Source: Mesorhizobium sp. (lineage in GTDB: Bacteria; Pseudomonadota; Alphaproteobacteria; Rhizobiales; Rhizobiaceae). From it: a stretch of DNA of 13,253 bases. Below, one piece after another: positions 1-7,404 of this stretch (position 1 is its first letter; each line of letters opens with the position of its first letter). The notes under the pieces are model-generated. The model was given only the letters and a program-made list of their open reading frames with translations, was not told where the DNA came from and made no database searches. A program made the translations under genes and the position numbers. Location of the stretch: NCBI GenBank assembly GCA_019509685.1, contig JAEKLU010000235.1, positions 1 through 13,253 on the forward strand, read 5' to 3'.

Positions 1-557
1 TTGGCGCCTTCTTCGAAATGAAGGAGTCCCGTTTCGCCAAAATGGGCATCGCCGACGTGTTCAGCGACAGCAAAGTGCGCGCCTTCTTCCGGGCGCTGTT
101 TGCCGATGCGCTTGCCGAGGAAAGGCCGTCCTTCCTGCTGCACGGGCTGGAGGTGGCGGGCAAACTGCGCGCCGTCACCGGCTCCAGCCGCTCGGGCAAG
201 CGCCTGATCTGCGAGTTCGGCGCGATTGCCGAAGACGATCTCGCCTTCACCAGTCCGGGCGACTTCCTGTTCTTCGACAATATCCAGGAAGCCTGCGAAC
301 TCGGCTTTGCCGTCTATGATTTCTCGGTCGGCGATGAACCTTACAAGCGTCTCTGGTGCGACATCGAAATCCAGCATTTCGAGGTGCTGGCGCCGCTGAC
401 ACTGAAGGGCCGCGCGCTGGCGGCTGCCTTGAGGCAAGGCACGCGCGCCAAGGCGTTCATCAAGAACAACCCGACGGCCTGGAAGCTGACCAAGATGCTG
501 CGCCGCAAGACCGCGGGGCAAGCAGCGGCACCACCCGCCGCCGAGGACGACAACTAG
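1..557 (+). CDS. CelD/BcsL-type GNAT acetyltransferase, 3' part only
   Basis: The reading frame is already open at the left edge (first full codon at base 3) and ends with TAG at 555-557, so only about 184 C-terminal residues are present. They match the Acetyltransf_6 (CelD/BcsL, FemAB-like GNAT) fold: an SRFAKMGIADVF segment leading into the domain, then the late-domain pattern with SPGDFLFFDNIQEA, a glycine, YDFSVGDEPYKRLWC, and a Lys/Arg-rich tail. Family members transfer acyl groups from acyl-CoA and are common in rhizobial and acetobacterial polysaccharide loci, where they probably acylate the glycan or a precursor. The acceptor here is unknown. No membrane segment is seen. The gene converges on the gumC-like gene with a 44-base gap that shows no clear terminator. 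An internal ATG at 18 is not the true start because homology continues upstream of it. Confidence 0.8.
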   Translation, partial: GAFFEMKESRFAKMGIADVFSDSKVRAFFRALFADALAEERPSFLLHGLEVAGKLRAVTGSSRSGKRLICEFGAIAEDDLAFTSPGDFLFFDNIQEACELGFAVYDFSVGDEPYKRLWCDIEIQHFEVLAPLTLKGRALAAALRQGTRAKAFIKNNPTAWKLTKMLRRKTAGQAAAPPAAEDDN

Positions 558-601
558 ATCCCGCTGGAAACTCTACGCATTGCTTTGTCGGCGGACCGAT
601 C

Positions 602-2866
602 TCAGGCCGCCGAGCGGCGTCCCGGCACCGGCGTTCCGGGCGGCTCATGGCCGATCGGCGTGACCAAAGTCAGATTAGGATAGCCATTCTCGATCAGCTT
701 GACCGCGGCCTGCGTCACCTGGTCGTCGGCTTCCAGCATCGACAACAAGACCTCGGTGCCGTCGCCGACCAGGCGGCCGATGCCTTGCGCGTCGGCCGGG
801 CCGCATTCGACCACGACAAGGTCGTAAGCCGTCGTCAGCGACTGCATGATGATCGGCAGCCGGTCGGCGGCGCGCATGGCGCGCACCGGATCAGCGGTGC
901 CGACCGGAATGACATGGGCGTCGGAATAAAGATCAGGATGGATGACATCGCTGAACTGCGCTTCGGAGGCGAGCAGATTGGTGATGCCGGGGAACAGGTT
1001 TGAATCGAGCATCGGTCGCGATGCGGCGCCCGACGCGGTGAGATCGAGCAGCAGGACGCGCAGGCCGGCATCGGAGACTTCGCGTGCCACCAGCACGGCC
1101 GACGCAGCCGCTTCGTCGCCCTCGGGCGATACGAAGATCGCGCGAGCAGTGCCGGAAGAAATCAGCTTTTCCGCCGCCTTGTCGACATCGATCTCGCCCA
1201 GCAGGGATTGCCTGGGTTCCGGCGCTGGCTCCAGCTCCGGTTCGGGCGCCGGCTCGATCGGTTCGGCCGGCACCTCGGCGACGGCGTGAACCTCGGCCGG
1301 CTCGCTCTCGGCTGGCTTCGGCAGCTCGGCCTCCGCAATCGACGGGCCTGCCACAGGCGCCTCGTAAAGGGCAAAAGCGCCATCTTTGTCCGGCGCATCG
1401 GCGACTGTTGGCTCGATCCTGGCGGCGGGCATTGGCACCTGCTCGATATGCTCTATCCGCGCGCCCGGCGCCGGCCGCATGGCGCGGCCGGAGAACAATT
1501 CACCGAGCAAGGTGGCAATCGCCATCAGCAACAGCGACGCCGCCGCCGCGGCACCGGTGATCGGTCCGACCTTCGGGAAATAAGGCTCGGTCGGCACCTG
1601 CGCTTTCGACAGCAGATTGGCATCCACCGGCAGATATTTGCGATCCACGCGCGAAGATGCCTCGCGATAATTCGTCATGTAAGACTCAAGCTGCTGGCGC
1701 TGGGCATTGGCGTCGCGCTGCAGTGCGTCGAGCTGCACCTGCTGTTGGCCGGCACGGGCCGAGGCCTCCTTCAATTGGTCGACCTCCTTGACCAATTGGT
1801 CCTCGCGGGCCTTGGCCGTCTGCGCCTGGGTCGCCAATCCCCTTAGGATCTTTTGCCCTTCGTTGCGGATCTGGCCATTGAGATCGGCAAGCTGCGACCT
1901 CAGCGCCCGGATGCGCGGATGGTTGTCGAGCAGCGTGGTCGACAGGTCGGCGATGTTGGCCCTGAGTTCCACCTGCCGCTCGAGCAGGCGCTGGATCAGA
2001 TCGGAAGACATAACTTCCGGCACGCTGTCGAGCGTGCCGCCATTCTGCAGCGCCCTGCGCACGCTGTCGGCAGTGGCCTCGGCGGCGGCGCGATTGGCGC
2101 GTACCCGTGACAGTTCGCTCGACTGTTCGGAAAGCTGCTGGGTCGCGAGCACCGCATTGTTGCCGCCCATCAGGAGGTCGGATTGCGAACGAAACGCGGC
2201 GACTTTGGCTTCGGCTTCCTTCACCCGATTCTGCAGATCGGTGATTTCCGGGCCAAGAAAGCCGGTGGCGGCGGTATTGGTATCCTTCTTTGTATCCTGC
2301 TTGGCCCCGAGGTAGGCCTGCGCAATCGCATCGGCAACCTTCTTGGCAAGCTGCGGATCCTTGGAGGAGAACTCGACGGCGATGATGCGCGTCTTCTCGA
2401 CGGCATAGACATTGAGCTTCTCGTGCATGGCATTCAGCACGCGCTCTTCCGCCGGGATATCGAAGGGATCGCTCTTCAGGCCGACAAGGACGAGCATGCG
2501 GCCCAGCGCCGACATTCTCAGCGTTTCGTCGAATTCAGGCAGTTTTTCCAGATCGAGATCGGTAGCGACTTTCTTGAGGATGTCGGGCGAGCCGATGATC
2601 TGCACCTCGGTGGCCACTGCGCCCTCGTCGGTCACCGCCTTGTCGTCATTGGCGGTGCTCGTCGGCCGGGTGTAGACCGATTCGCGCGGTCCGATCTCCA
2701 GCTTGGCCGTTGCTTTGTAATAAGGCGTGGCGAGCCACGCGAAGGCAAAGGCAAGGCCGGTTACCACCAGCGTGACGACAACAATGCGCAACCAGTTGCG
2801 CCCAAGACTGGCGAAGAGCTGTCTCAGGTCGACATCGACATCTGCGGCCGCGGATTGAACGGACAT
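602..2866 (-). CDS. GumC/ExoP-like polysaccharide co-polymerase with degenerate BY-kinase-like domain
   Basis: Inner-membrane chain-length and export protein of the Wzz/GumC/ExoP (PCP-2) family, 754 residues from ATG 2866. That start is preceded by GGAGCAGGA and lies just before the conserved DVDLRQLFASLGRNW helix. The frame stays open to 3028, but the extra 54 residues are Arg/Ser-rich and unlike the family. Order: TM1 (about 27-47), Wzz periplasmic part with YYKATAKLEIGPRE, a long Gln/Ala/Arg-rich coiled coil with a GNVR-like region, TM2 (about 434-456, after YFPKVGPITG), a Pro/Glu-rich linker (about 458-560), and a C-terminal Rossmann-like domain (about 564-754). That last domain resembles a tyrosine autokinase but its Walker A position reads SPEGDEAAAS without GK[ST], its Walker B position reads VVVECGP, and there is no terminal tyrosine cluster, so ATP hydrolysis is doubtful. 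It is divergent from the wza-like gene, its expected partner in a trans-envelope export complex. Confidence 0.88.
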   Translation of the reverse strand: MSVQSAAADVDVDLRQLFASLGRNWLRIVVVTLVVTGLAFAFAWLATPYYKATAKLEIGPRESVYTRPTSTANDDKAVTDEGAVATEVQIIGSPDILKKVATDLDLEKLPEFDETLRMSALGRMLVLVGLKSDPFDIPAEERVLNAMHEKLNVYAVEKTRIIAVEFSSKDPQLAKKVADAIAQAYLGAKQDTKKDTNTAATGFLGPEITDLQNRVKEAEAKVAAFRSQSDLLMGGNNAVLATQQLSEQSSELSRVRANRAAAEATADSVRRALQNGGTLDSVPEVMSSDLIQRLLERQVELRANIADLSTTLLDNHPRIRALRSQLADLNGQIRNEGQKILRGLATQAQTAKAREDQLVKEVDQLKEASARAGQQQVQLDALQRDANAQRQQLESYMTNYREASSRVDRKYLPVDANLLSKAQVPTEPYFPKVGPITGAAAAASLLLMAIATLLGELFSGRAMRPAPGARIEHIEQVPMPAARIEPTVADAPDKDGAFALYEAPVAGPSIAEAELPKPAESEPAEVHAVAEVPAEPIEPAPEPELEPAPEPRQSLLGEIDVDKAAEKLISSGTARAIFVSPEGDEAAASAVLVAREVSDAGLRVLLLDLTASGAASRPMLDSNLFPGITNLLASEAQFSDVIHPDLYSDAHVIPVGTADPVRAMRAADRLPIIMQSLTTAYDLVVVECGPADAQGIGRLVGDGTEVLLSMLEADDQVTQAAVKLIENGYPNLTLVTPIGHEPPGTPVPGRRSAA

Positions 2867-3046
2867 TGCATCCTGCTCCGAACTTTGAGTCGAGGACGGA
2901 CCGTAAACAACTATGGTAACCCAGCCGTTAAGATTTGGGCGGACGGTTGCTGTGCGACGTCTGCACGATATTGAGCGAAGGCAATATAAAGACTCAGTTT
3001 TTTGCCGGTGGCCGCCTCTTCTTGTCACCGTCCTTTACCACCCATT

Positions 3047-3085
3047 AACCCTAACAGGATGATAACGATCCTACGTCCTAGGGTT
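3047..3085. promoter_or_regulatory. Nested inverted repeat in the gumC-like/wza-like divergent region
   Basis: Outer arms AACCCTA (3047-3053) and TAGGGTT (3079-3085) are exact complements. Inside them AGGAT (3056-3060) and ATCCT (3068-3072) are also exact complements around GATAACG. It sits 47-85 bases upstream of the wza-like ATG and about 200 bases from the gumC-like ATG. A weak -35-like TTGTCA lies at 3022-3027, and the left arm starts about where a -10 would fall at 17-base spacing. The structure may be an operator for a repressor of one or both genes, or an RNA stem in the wza leader. The binding factor is unknown. Confidence 0.45.
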
Positions 3086-3086
3086 G

Positions 3087-3104
3087 GCCGCAGCATTTTG
3101 CGGC
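3087..3104 (+). promoter_or_regulatory. Small hairpin in the wza-like 5' leader
   Basis: GCCGCA (3087-3092) and TGCGGC (3099-3104) form a 6-bp GC-rich stem with a 6-base loop GCATTT. It ends 7 bases before an ATG at 3112 and 27 bases before the wza-like start. There is no run of T after it, so it is not an intrinsic terminator. A leader-RNA role such as stability or translation control is inference only. Confidence 0.3.
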
Positions 3105-3111
3105 AAGAGCG

Positions 3112-3135
3112 ATGAAGGTTCCTGACCGGTCATGA
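3112..3135 (+). other. Seven-codon leader frame overlapping the wza-like start (ATGA)
   Basis: ATG at 3112 opens a frame coding for MKVPDRS, closed by TGA at 3133-3135. The TGA overlaps the wza-like ATG at 3132 in the form ATGA, the usual arrangement for translational coupling. The wza-like gene has no well-placed Shine-Dalgarno sequence of its own (GAAGG is 13 bases upstream), which makes coupling plausible. A frame this short can easily arise by chance, and its own ribosome site (AAGAG) is poorly placed. Confidence 0.2.
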
Positions 3136-3695
3136 AAAGCACAGCTTCCCTCTTTCGCGCTTTCATTGCCTTGTCGCTGCTCACGGGCTGCTCGAGTTAC
3201 CGGCCGACGCCTGCCGCCTTCCATGAAGTGCTCGACCAGCCTTACAGACTTGGCGCCGGCGACCGTGTCCGCGTCACCGTGTTCGAACAGGACGGGCTGA
3301 CCAACACTTACAGCGTCGACCAGTCCGGCTACATCTCCTTCCCGCTTGTCGGCGCGATCCCGGCACGCGGCCATACCGCCCAGCAGCTGGAAAAGGAACT
3401 CGCCGATAAACTGCGCCAGGGCTATCTGCGCGATCCCGACGTTTCGGTCGAGATCGACCGCTACCGGCCAATCTTCGTCATGGGTGAAGTCGGCGCCGCA
3501 GGCCAGTATTCCTATGTGCCGGGCCTCACCGTGCAGAAAGCGGTGGCGATCGCCGGCGGCTTCTCGCCACGCGCCAATCAGGGGAACGTCGACATCACCC
3601 GCGACATCAACGGCAAGGTGATAACCGGGCGGGTGCTGACATCCGACCCGCTGCTGCCCGGCGACACTGTCTACGTCCGCGAACGCCTGTTCTGA
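3132..3695 (+). CDS. Short Wza-like outer-membrane polysaccharide export (OPX) lipoprotein
   Basis: 187 residues. A lipoprotein signal peptide ends in the lipobox LLTGC, with Cys20 as the acylated residue followed by Ser, which favours the outer membrane. Residues about 38-115 form the Poly_export domain (YRLGAGDRVRVTVFEQDG, then VDQSGYISFPLVGAIPARG), and about 118-178 form one SLBB domain (FVMGEVGAAGQYSYVPGLT, AIAGGFSPRANQG). The protein stops right after it. It is much shorter than Wza and lacks further SLBB repeats and the C-terminal helix that forms the outer-membrane pore. It should work with the divergent GumC-like protein as the periplasmic end of the export channel. ATG 3132 is chosen because it gives the complete signal peptide. 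The GT4 gene follows after 10 bases, so they probably share a transcript. Confidence 0.9.
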   Translation: MKSTASLFRAFIALSLLTGCSSYRPTPAAFHEVLDQPYRLGAGDRVRVTVFEQDGLTNTYSVDQSGYISFPLVGAIPARGHTAQQLEKELADKLRQGYLRDPDVSVEIDRYRPIFVMGEVGAAGQYSYVPGLTVQKAVAIAGGFSPRANQGNVDITRDINGKVITGRVLTSDPLLPGDTVYVRERLF

Positions 3696-3705
3696 AATCA
3701 TCAAC

Positions 3706-4836
3706 GTGGCGGCGAATCTCAGGATCGTCCACTGTTTTCGCTCACCTGTAGGAGGCATCTTCCGACATGTGCGCGACCTGACCGAGGCGCAGGTCGCCGC
3801 CGGCCATTCGGTGGGCATCGTCTGCGATTCGACGACAGGCGGCGGCTATGAGGAGTGGCTGTTCGAGGCGATGAAGGACAGTCTGGCGCTCGGCATCCAT
3901 CGCACGCCGATGCAGCGCCATGTCGGCCCCGGCGATCTCGCCTCGGCCTGGCGCACCTATCGAATCATCAAGGAATTGCGGCCGGACGTGCTGCACGGGC
4001 ACGGCGCCAAGGGTGGCGCTTATGCCCGTCTGTTCGGCTCACTGTTGCGGGTATCTAGGTCTCGCGTTGCCCGCCTTTATTCGCCGCATGGCGGCTCACT
4101 CCACTATGACGAAACGACAGTCACGGGAAAACTGTTCTTCGGCCTGGAGTACTCCATGGCGCGGTTCACCGACTGCCTGCTGTTCGTTTCCGAATACGAG
4201 CGTCGGACCTATCGCCGCAAGGTCGGCGAGCCGCCAATCCCCAACAGGCTGGTTTATAACGGCCTGCGTGCCGCGGAATTCGAACCAGTGACGACGGCGG
4301 CGGATGCCGCCGATCTGTTATACATCGGCATGATGCGCGATCTCAAAGGCCCCGACATCTTCATCGATGCGCTGGCGCTGGCCGGCGTCGCGATGGGCCG
4401 CCCGTTGACCGCCGTCATGGTCGGCGATGGCGACGACCTGCCCCGCTATCACGCGCGGGCCGAACGATTGGGGCTCAAGAACAGCATCCGCTTCCTGCCG
4501 CCAATGCCGGCGCGGGAAGCCTTCGCGCTGGCGCAACTGATCGTCGTGCCCTCCCGTGCCGAGGCGATGCCTTACATCGTGCTGGAAGCGCTTGCCGCCG
4601 GTATGCCGATGATCGCAACAGCGGTCGGCGGCATTCCGGAAATTTTTGGCGAGAGCTCCCCTGCCTTGATCAGGCCGGATCCGAACCAGCTCGCCGACAA
4701 GATCGTCATGGCGCTCAAGGACCTCGATGCCTATCGGCAGGCGATGCCGCAGGCCGACGAGCTCAAGGCTCGATTCGGCGCCGACGTCATGGCGGCCGAG
4801 ATCGAGAGCGCCTATTTCGGGGCGCTGAAAAAATAG
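3706..4836 (+). CDS. Family 4 glycosyltransferase (GT-B fold)
   Basis: 376 residues from GTG 3706, 10 bases after the wza-like stop. No clear Shine-Dalgarno sequence precedes it, so coupling to the upstream gene is likely. The N-terminal acceptor half carries the glycine loop VGGIFRHVRDL (about 16-26), DVLHGHGAKGGAYARL and SPHGGSLHYD. The C-terminal nucleotide-sugar half carries the GMMRDLKGPDIFIDAL opening, VGDGDD, the LPPMPAREAFALAQLIVVPSRAEAMP stretch, and the GT4 EX7E motif (Glu286 and Glu294) followed by GMPMIATAVGGIPE. It is probably a cytoplasmic, retaining enzyme that adds a sugar to the polyprenyl-linked repeat unit begun by the transferase at 5869-7404. Donor and acceptor sugars cannot be read from sequence. 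It is the only elongating glycosyltransferase in the window. Confidence 0.9.
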   Translation: MAANLRIVHCFRSPVGGIFRHVRDLTEAQVAAGHSVGIVCDSTTGGGYEEWLFEAMKDSLALGIHRTPMQRHVGPGDLASAWRTYRIIKELRPDVLHGHGAKGGAYARLFGSLLRVSRSRVARLYSPHGGSLHYDETTVTGKLFFGLEYSMARFTDCLLFVSEYERRTYRRKVGEPPIPNRLVYNGLRAAEFEPVTTAADAADLLYIGMMRDLKGPDIFIDALALAGVAMGRPLTAVMVGDGDDLPRYHARAERLGLKNSIRFLPPMPAREAFALAQLIVVPSRAEAMPYIVLEALAAGMPMIATAVGGIPEIFGESSPALIRPDPNQLADKIVMALKDLDAYRQAMPQADELKARFGADVMAAEIESAYFGALKK

Positions 4837-4869
4837 GCTTGGGGCATTCGCCAAGGCGGTGACTTGTCT

Positions 4870-5697
4870 CTACTTCAATTGCCAATCCGCGCGCAGTTGA
4901 ACGGCTGTGGCCACATTGAAGCCAAGGCGCGCGATACTTTCCCTGGCCACGCCGACCAACTCCTCATTGCCGCGTGCGATCCGTCGGTCGGGCATGAGCA
5001 GATTGTTCTCGAATCCGACGCGGACATTCCCGCCAAGCAGCGCGCCGGCGACAACGCAGGCCGCCTCCCTGCCGCCGAAGGCACATGTCGACCAGTGCGC
5101 AAAACGCGGCATGGCTTCACCGAGAAAGGGCAGCAGGTCGCCGGGGTCGGATGTCTGGCCGGCGGTATACCGCCCCAGCACATAGAGGACCGAAAGGCGC
5201 TCGAACGGCACCACTCCGCGCGCCTGCAGTTGGGCCAGTCGCGTCGCTTCGTCCGGCGAATAGAGAATAAACTGCGGCGCGACGTTTTCCCGGCGCAGCC
5301 AATGCAGGAAGGCGTTGAACCCGACCTCGCCGTGCGCACCCGGCAGCAGTTCGCGCAAAGCGAGCGAGACCGATTCGGGTCGGACGTCGCGAACCACCTG
5401 CATCTGCTGTGCCGGCGCGTAGACGCCGAGCGATTCGCTGGTGATCTGGATGACGAGGCCATCGCCAACCACTTTGCGTATCGAGGAGATGGCGGCGCGA
5501 TACGCATCCGCATCGAGGAGATGCCTGCCGTCACCATTGCGCACATGGATATGGATCATGTTGGCGCCGGCCTCGAGGCAGAGACCGGCGACGCGGGCGA
5601 GCTCGGCCGCCGTCATCGGCAACGCCGGATGATCCGCATGGGTTTTCCTGCCGCCATTTGGCGCAACAGCGATCGAAATCGGACGCATTGCCGTCAT
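4870..5697 (-). CDS. DUF849 / BKACE family beta-keto acid cleavage enzyme
   Basis: 275 residues, TIM-barrel, metal-dependent. Family members such as Kce condense a beta-keto acid with acetyl-CoA to give a CoA ester and acetoacetate. Metal-binding features are visible: the HxH pair His49 and His51 in MIHIHVR, and Glu230 in RVGFENN. The N-terminal APNGGRKTHADHPALP stretch marks the subfamily with NG-x-[RK] where Kce has TGAE, so the substrate is probably not 3-keto-5-aminohexanoate and stays unknown. The start at ATG 5697 is supported by GGAG five bases upstream. A second ATG three codons later is possible. The gene lies backwards between two polysaccharide genes: it converges on the GT4 gene with a 33-base gap and diverges from the sugar-phosphate transferase. 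It may be an unrelated catabolic insertion or may handle a precursor, but no link to the glycan is shown. Confidence 0.87.
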   Translation of the reverse strand: MTAMRPISIAVAPNGGRKTHADHPALPMTAAELARVAGLCLEAGANMIHIHVRNGDGRHLLDADAYRAAISSIRKVVGDGLVIQITSESLGVYAPAQQMQVVRDVRPESVSLALRELLPGAHGEVGFNAFLHWLRRENVAPQFILYSPDEATRLAQLQARGVVPFERLSVLYVLGRYTAGQTSDPGDLLPFLGEAMPRFAHWSTCAFGGREAACVVAGALLGGNVRVGFENNLLMPDRRIARGNEELVGVARESIARLGFNVATAVQLRADWQLK

Positions 5698-5868
5698 TTC
5701 ATCTCCGATCGAAACCGGTTCGCATCGCCGTCAAACCTTCCGCGTCGAGAGGCAGGGCGCCAGGCACCTGCTTCACAACCGCACAGACCTTTTCAAAACC
5801 ACCGGTTGTTTCAAGTCTTTATTAGCTCTCTTTTGCTATGCAGGTCCGTGTAGCTCGCGGACAATCGC
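5698..5868. promoter_or_regulatory. Divergent control region with two ACCGGT-centred palindromes
   Basis: This 171-base gap lies between the DUF849 and sugar-phosphate transferase starts and has no gene. AACCGGTT at 5713-5720 is a perfect 8-bp palindrome next to the DUF849 start. AAACCACC facing GGTTGTTT at 5796-5811 is a 16-bp palindrome with one mismatched pair and the same ACCGGT centre. The centres are 87 bases apart. A T-rich stretch (5807-5840) follows the second and may contain the transferase promoter, but no convincing -35/-10 pair stands out. Confidence 0.35.
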
Positions 5869-7404
5869 ATGAATGAGATCGACCCCGCGCGCCGCTTTTC
5901 CTTAGATGCGGTGCGCAATTTCGATGCCCCTGCCGAAGGTGAGAAGCCCGGCGGCATGAACGATGTCGCGCGCCAGGTCGCCTCGCAATATCGGCGCGAT
6001 ACGATGTCGCCGATTATGGTCAGCGGCGTGCTGCGCATGGTCGAATTCGCGCTGCTGTTCGGGTCCGGGCTCTGCGTCTACTTCTACTTTGTCGGCTTCT
6101 TCAACTATCTGGCCTGGCAATATCCGCTGACGATGGCGGCGGCCTCGTTCCTGGCGGTTGTGCTGCTCGACGTCTCCGACTGCTATCAGATCTCGAGACT
6201 GATGCGACCGTTCGCCAATTTCGGCCGCATACTGGCTGTCTGGGCCGGCGCCTTCGCGCTGATGGCCCTGACCGCCTTCGCTATGAAGGCCTCGCAAGAC
6301 TATTCGCGCCTTTTGTTCGGCGCATGGTTCGTCGTCGGCTTCGTGCTGATCTTCAGCCTTAGAGTGGTGATGTCGAGGCTGATCCGACGCTGGGCGCGCG
6401 ACGGCCGCATGGAGCGCCGCGCCGTCATTGTCGGCGGCGGCAAGGCGGCCGAGCAGCTGATCCGCACGGTCGAAAAGCAGCCCTACAACGACATCCGCAT
6501 CTGCGGCATCTTCGACGACCGCGGCGACAAGCGCTCGCCGCCTATCGTCGCCGGCTATCCGAAGCTCGGCACGATCTCCGAGCTGATCGAATTCGCCCGC
6601 ATTGCGCGCATCGACATGCTGATCGTGTCGCTGCCGCTGACCGCCGAATCGCGCGTCCTGCAACTTCTCAAGAAGCTCTGGGTGCTGCCGGTCGATATCC
6701 GGCTGTCGGCGCATTCGAACGCGCTGCAGTTTCGCCCGCGCGCCTATTCCTACATCGGCTCGGTGCCGATGCTCGACATCTTCGACAAGCCGATCAACGA
6801 CTGGGATTCGGTCGCCAAGCGCGCTTTCGACATCGTCTTTTCGCTGATCGGCATCATTCTGTTTTCACCGGTGATGCTGGCGACCGCGATTGCCATCAAG
6901 CTCGACAGCAAGGGCCCGGTTCTGTTCAAGCAGAAGCGGCATGGCTTCAACAATGAGATCGTCGAGGTCTACAAATTCCGTTCCATGTACACCGACCGGT
7001 CGGACCCGACCGCCAAGCAGACGGTGACCAAAAACGATCCGCGCGTCACCCGCGTCGGTCGCTTCATCCGCAAGACCTCGATCGACGAATTGCCGCAATT
7101 CTTCAACTCGCTGCTCGGCTCGCTGTCGCTGGTCGGACCGCGGCCGCATGCCATCGCCGCGCAATCGCATAACCTGCTCTACAACGAAGTGGTCGACGGC
7201 TATTTCGCCCGCCACAAGGTCAAGCCCGGCGTCACCGGCTGGGCGCAGATCAATGGCTGGCGCGGCGAGATGGACACCAACGAAAAGATCCGCATGCGCA
7301 CCGAGTACGACCTCTACTACATCGAGAACTGGTCGATGCTGTTCGACCTGCGCATCCTGTTCCTGACGCCGATCCGCCTGCTCAATACGGAAAACGCCTA
7401 TTGA
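5869..7404 (+). CDS. Polyprenyl-phosphate sugar phosphotransferase (WbaP/WcaJ/ExoY type)
   Basis: 511 residues. It transfers sugar-1-phosphate from a nucleotide sugar to undecaprenyl phosphate at the inner membrane, the first step of repeat-unit assembly. Order: a cytoplasmic N-terminus, four hydrophobic segments (about 50-170), a CoA_binding_3 Rossmann-like domain (about 178-300, AVIVGGGKAAEQLIRTVE), a further hydrophobic hairpin (about 322-345, FDIVFSLIGIILFSPVML), and the bacterial sugar transferase domain to the end. Hallmarks of that domain are GPVLFKQKRHG, YKFRSMY, the catalytic Asp406-Glu407 in SIDELPQF, SLVGPRPHA, VKPGVTGWAQINGWRGE and the closing DLYYIENWS. The length fits full-size WcaJ/WbaP proteins rather than the short ExoY form. 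ATG 5869 has only a weak GCGGA ribosome site, and ATG 5873 is out of frame. The next gene overlaps its stop, so the two form a translationally coupled pair. Confidence 0.93.
   Translation: MNEIDPARRFSLDAVRNFDAPAEGEKPGGMNDVARQVASQYRRDTMSPIMVSGVLRMVEFALLFGSGLCVYFYFVGFFNYLAWQYPLTMAAASFLAVVLLDVSDCYQISRLMRPFANFGRILAVWAGAFALMALTAFAMKASQDYSRLLFGAWFVVGFVLIFSLRVVMSRLIRRWARDGRMERRAVIVGGGKAAEQLIRTVEKQPYNDIRICGIFDDRGDKRSPPIVAGYPKLGTISELIEFARIARIDMLIVSLPLTAESRVLQLLKKLWVLPVDIRLSAHSNALQFRPRAYSYIGSVPMLDIFDKPINDWDSVAKRAFDIVFSLIGIILFSPVMLATAIAIKLDSKGPVLFKQKRHGFNNEIVEVYKFRSMYTDRSDPTAKQTVTKNDPRVTRVGRFIRKTSIDELPQFFNSLLGSLSLVGPRPHAIAAQSHNLLYNEVVDGYFARHKVKPGVTGWAQINGWRGEMDTNEKIRMRTEYDLYYIENWSMLFDLRILFLTPIRLLNTENAY

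Noticed and set aside
2183..2974. Plus-strand frame opposite the N-terminal half of the GumC-like gene
   Set aside because: Shadow of a clear Wzz/coiled-coil coding region.
2867..3028. N-terminal extension of the GumC-like protein by 54 residues
   Set aside because: The added residues are Arg/Ser-rich and unlike the family, while ATG 2866 has a ribosome site and starts just before the conserved first domain.
3078..3818. Minus-strand frame opposite the wza-like gene
   Set aside because: The plus strand has a lipobox, Poly_export and SLBB signatures. This frame is low-complexity shadow sequence.
4837..4857. CTTGG/CCAAG stem between the convergent GT4 and DUF849 genes as a terminator
   Set aside because: Only five pairs with an 8-base loop and no T-run in either direction.
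4864..5853. Plus-strand frame opposite the DUF849 gene
   Set aside because: The minus strand has the HxH motif and a good ribosome site. This frame has no recognisable domain.
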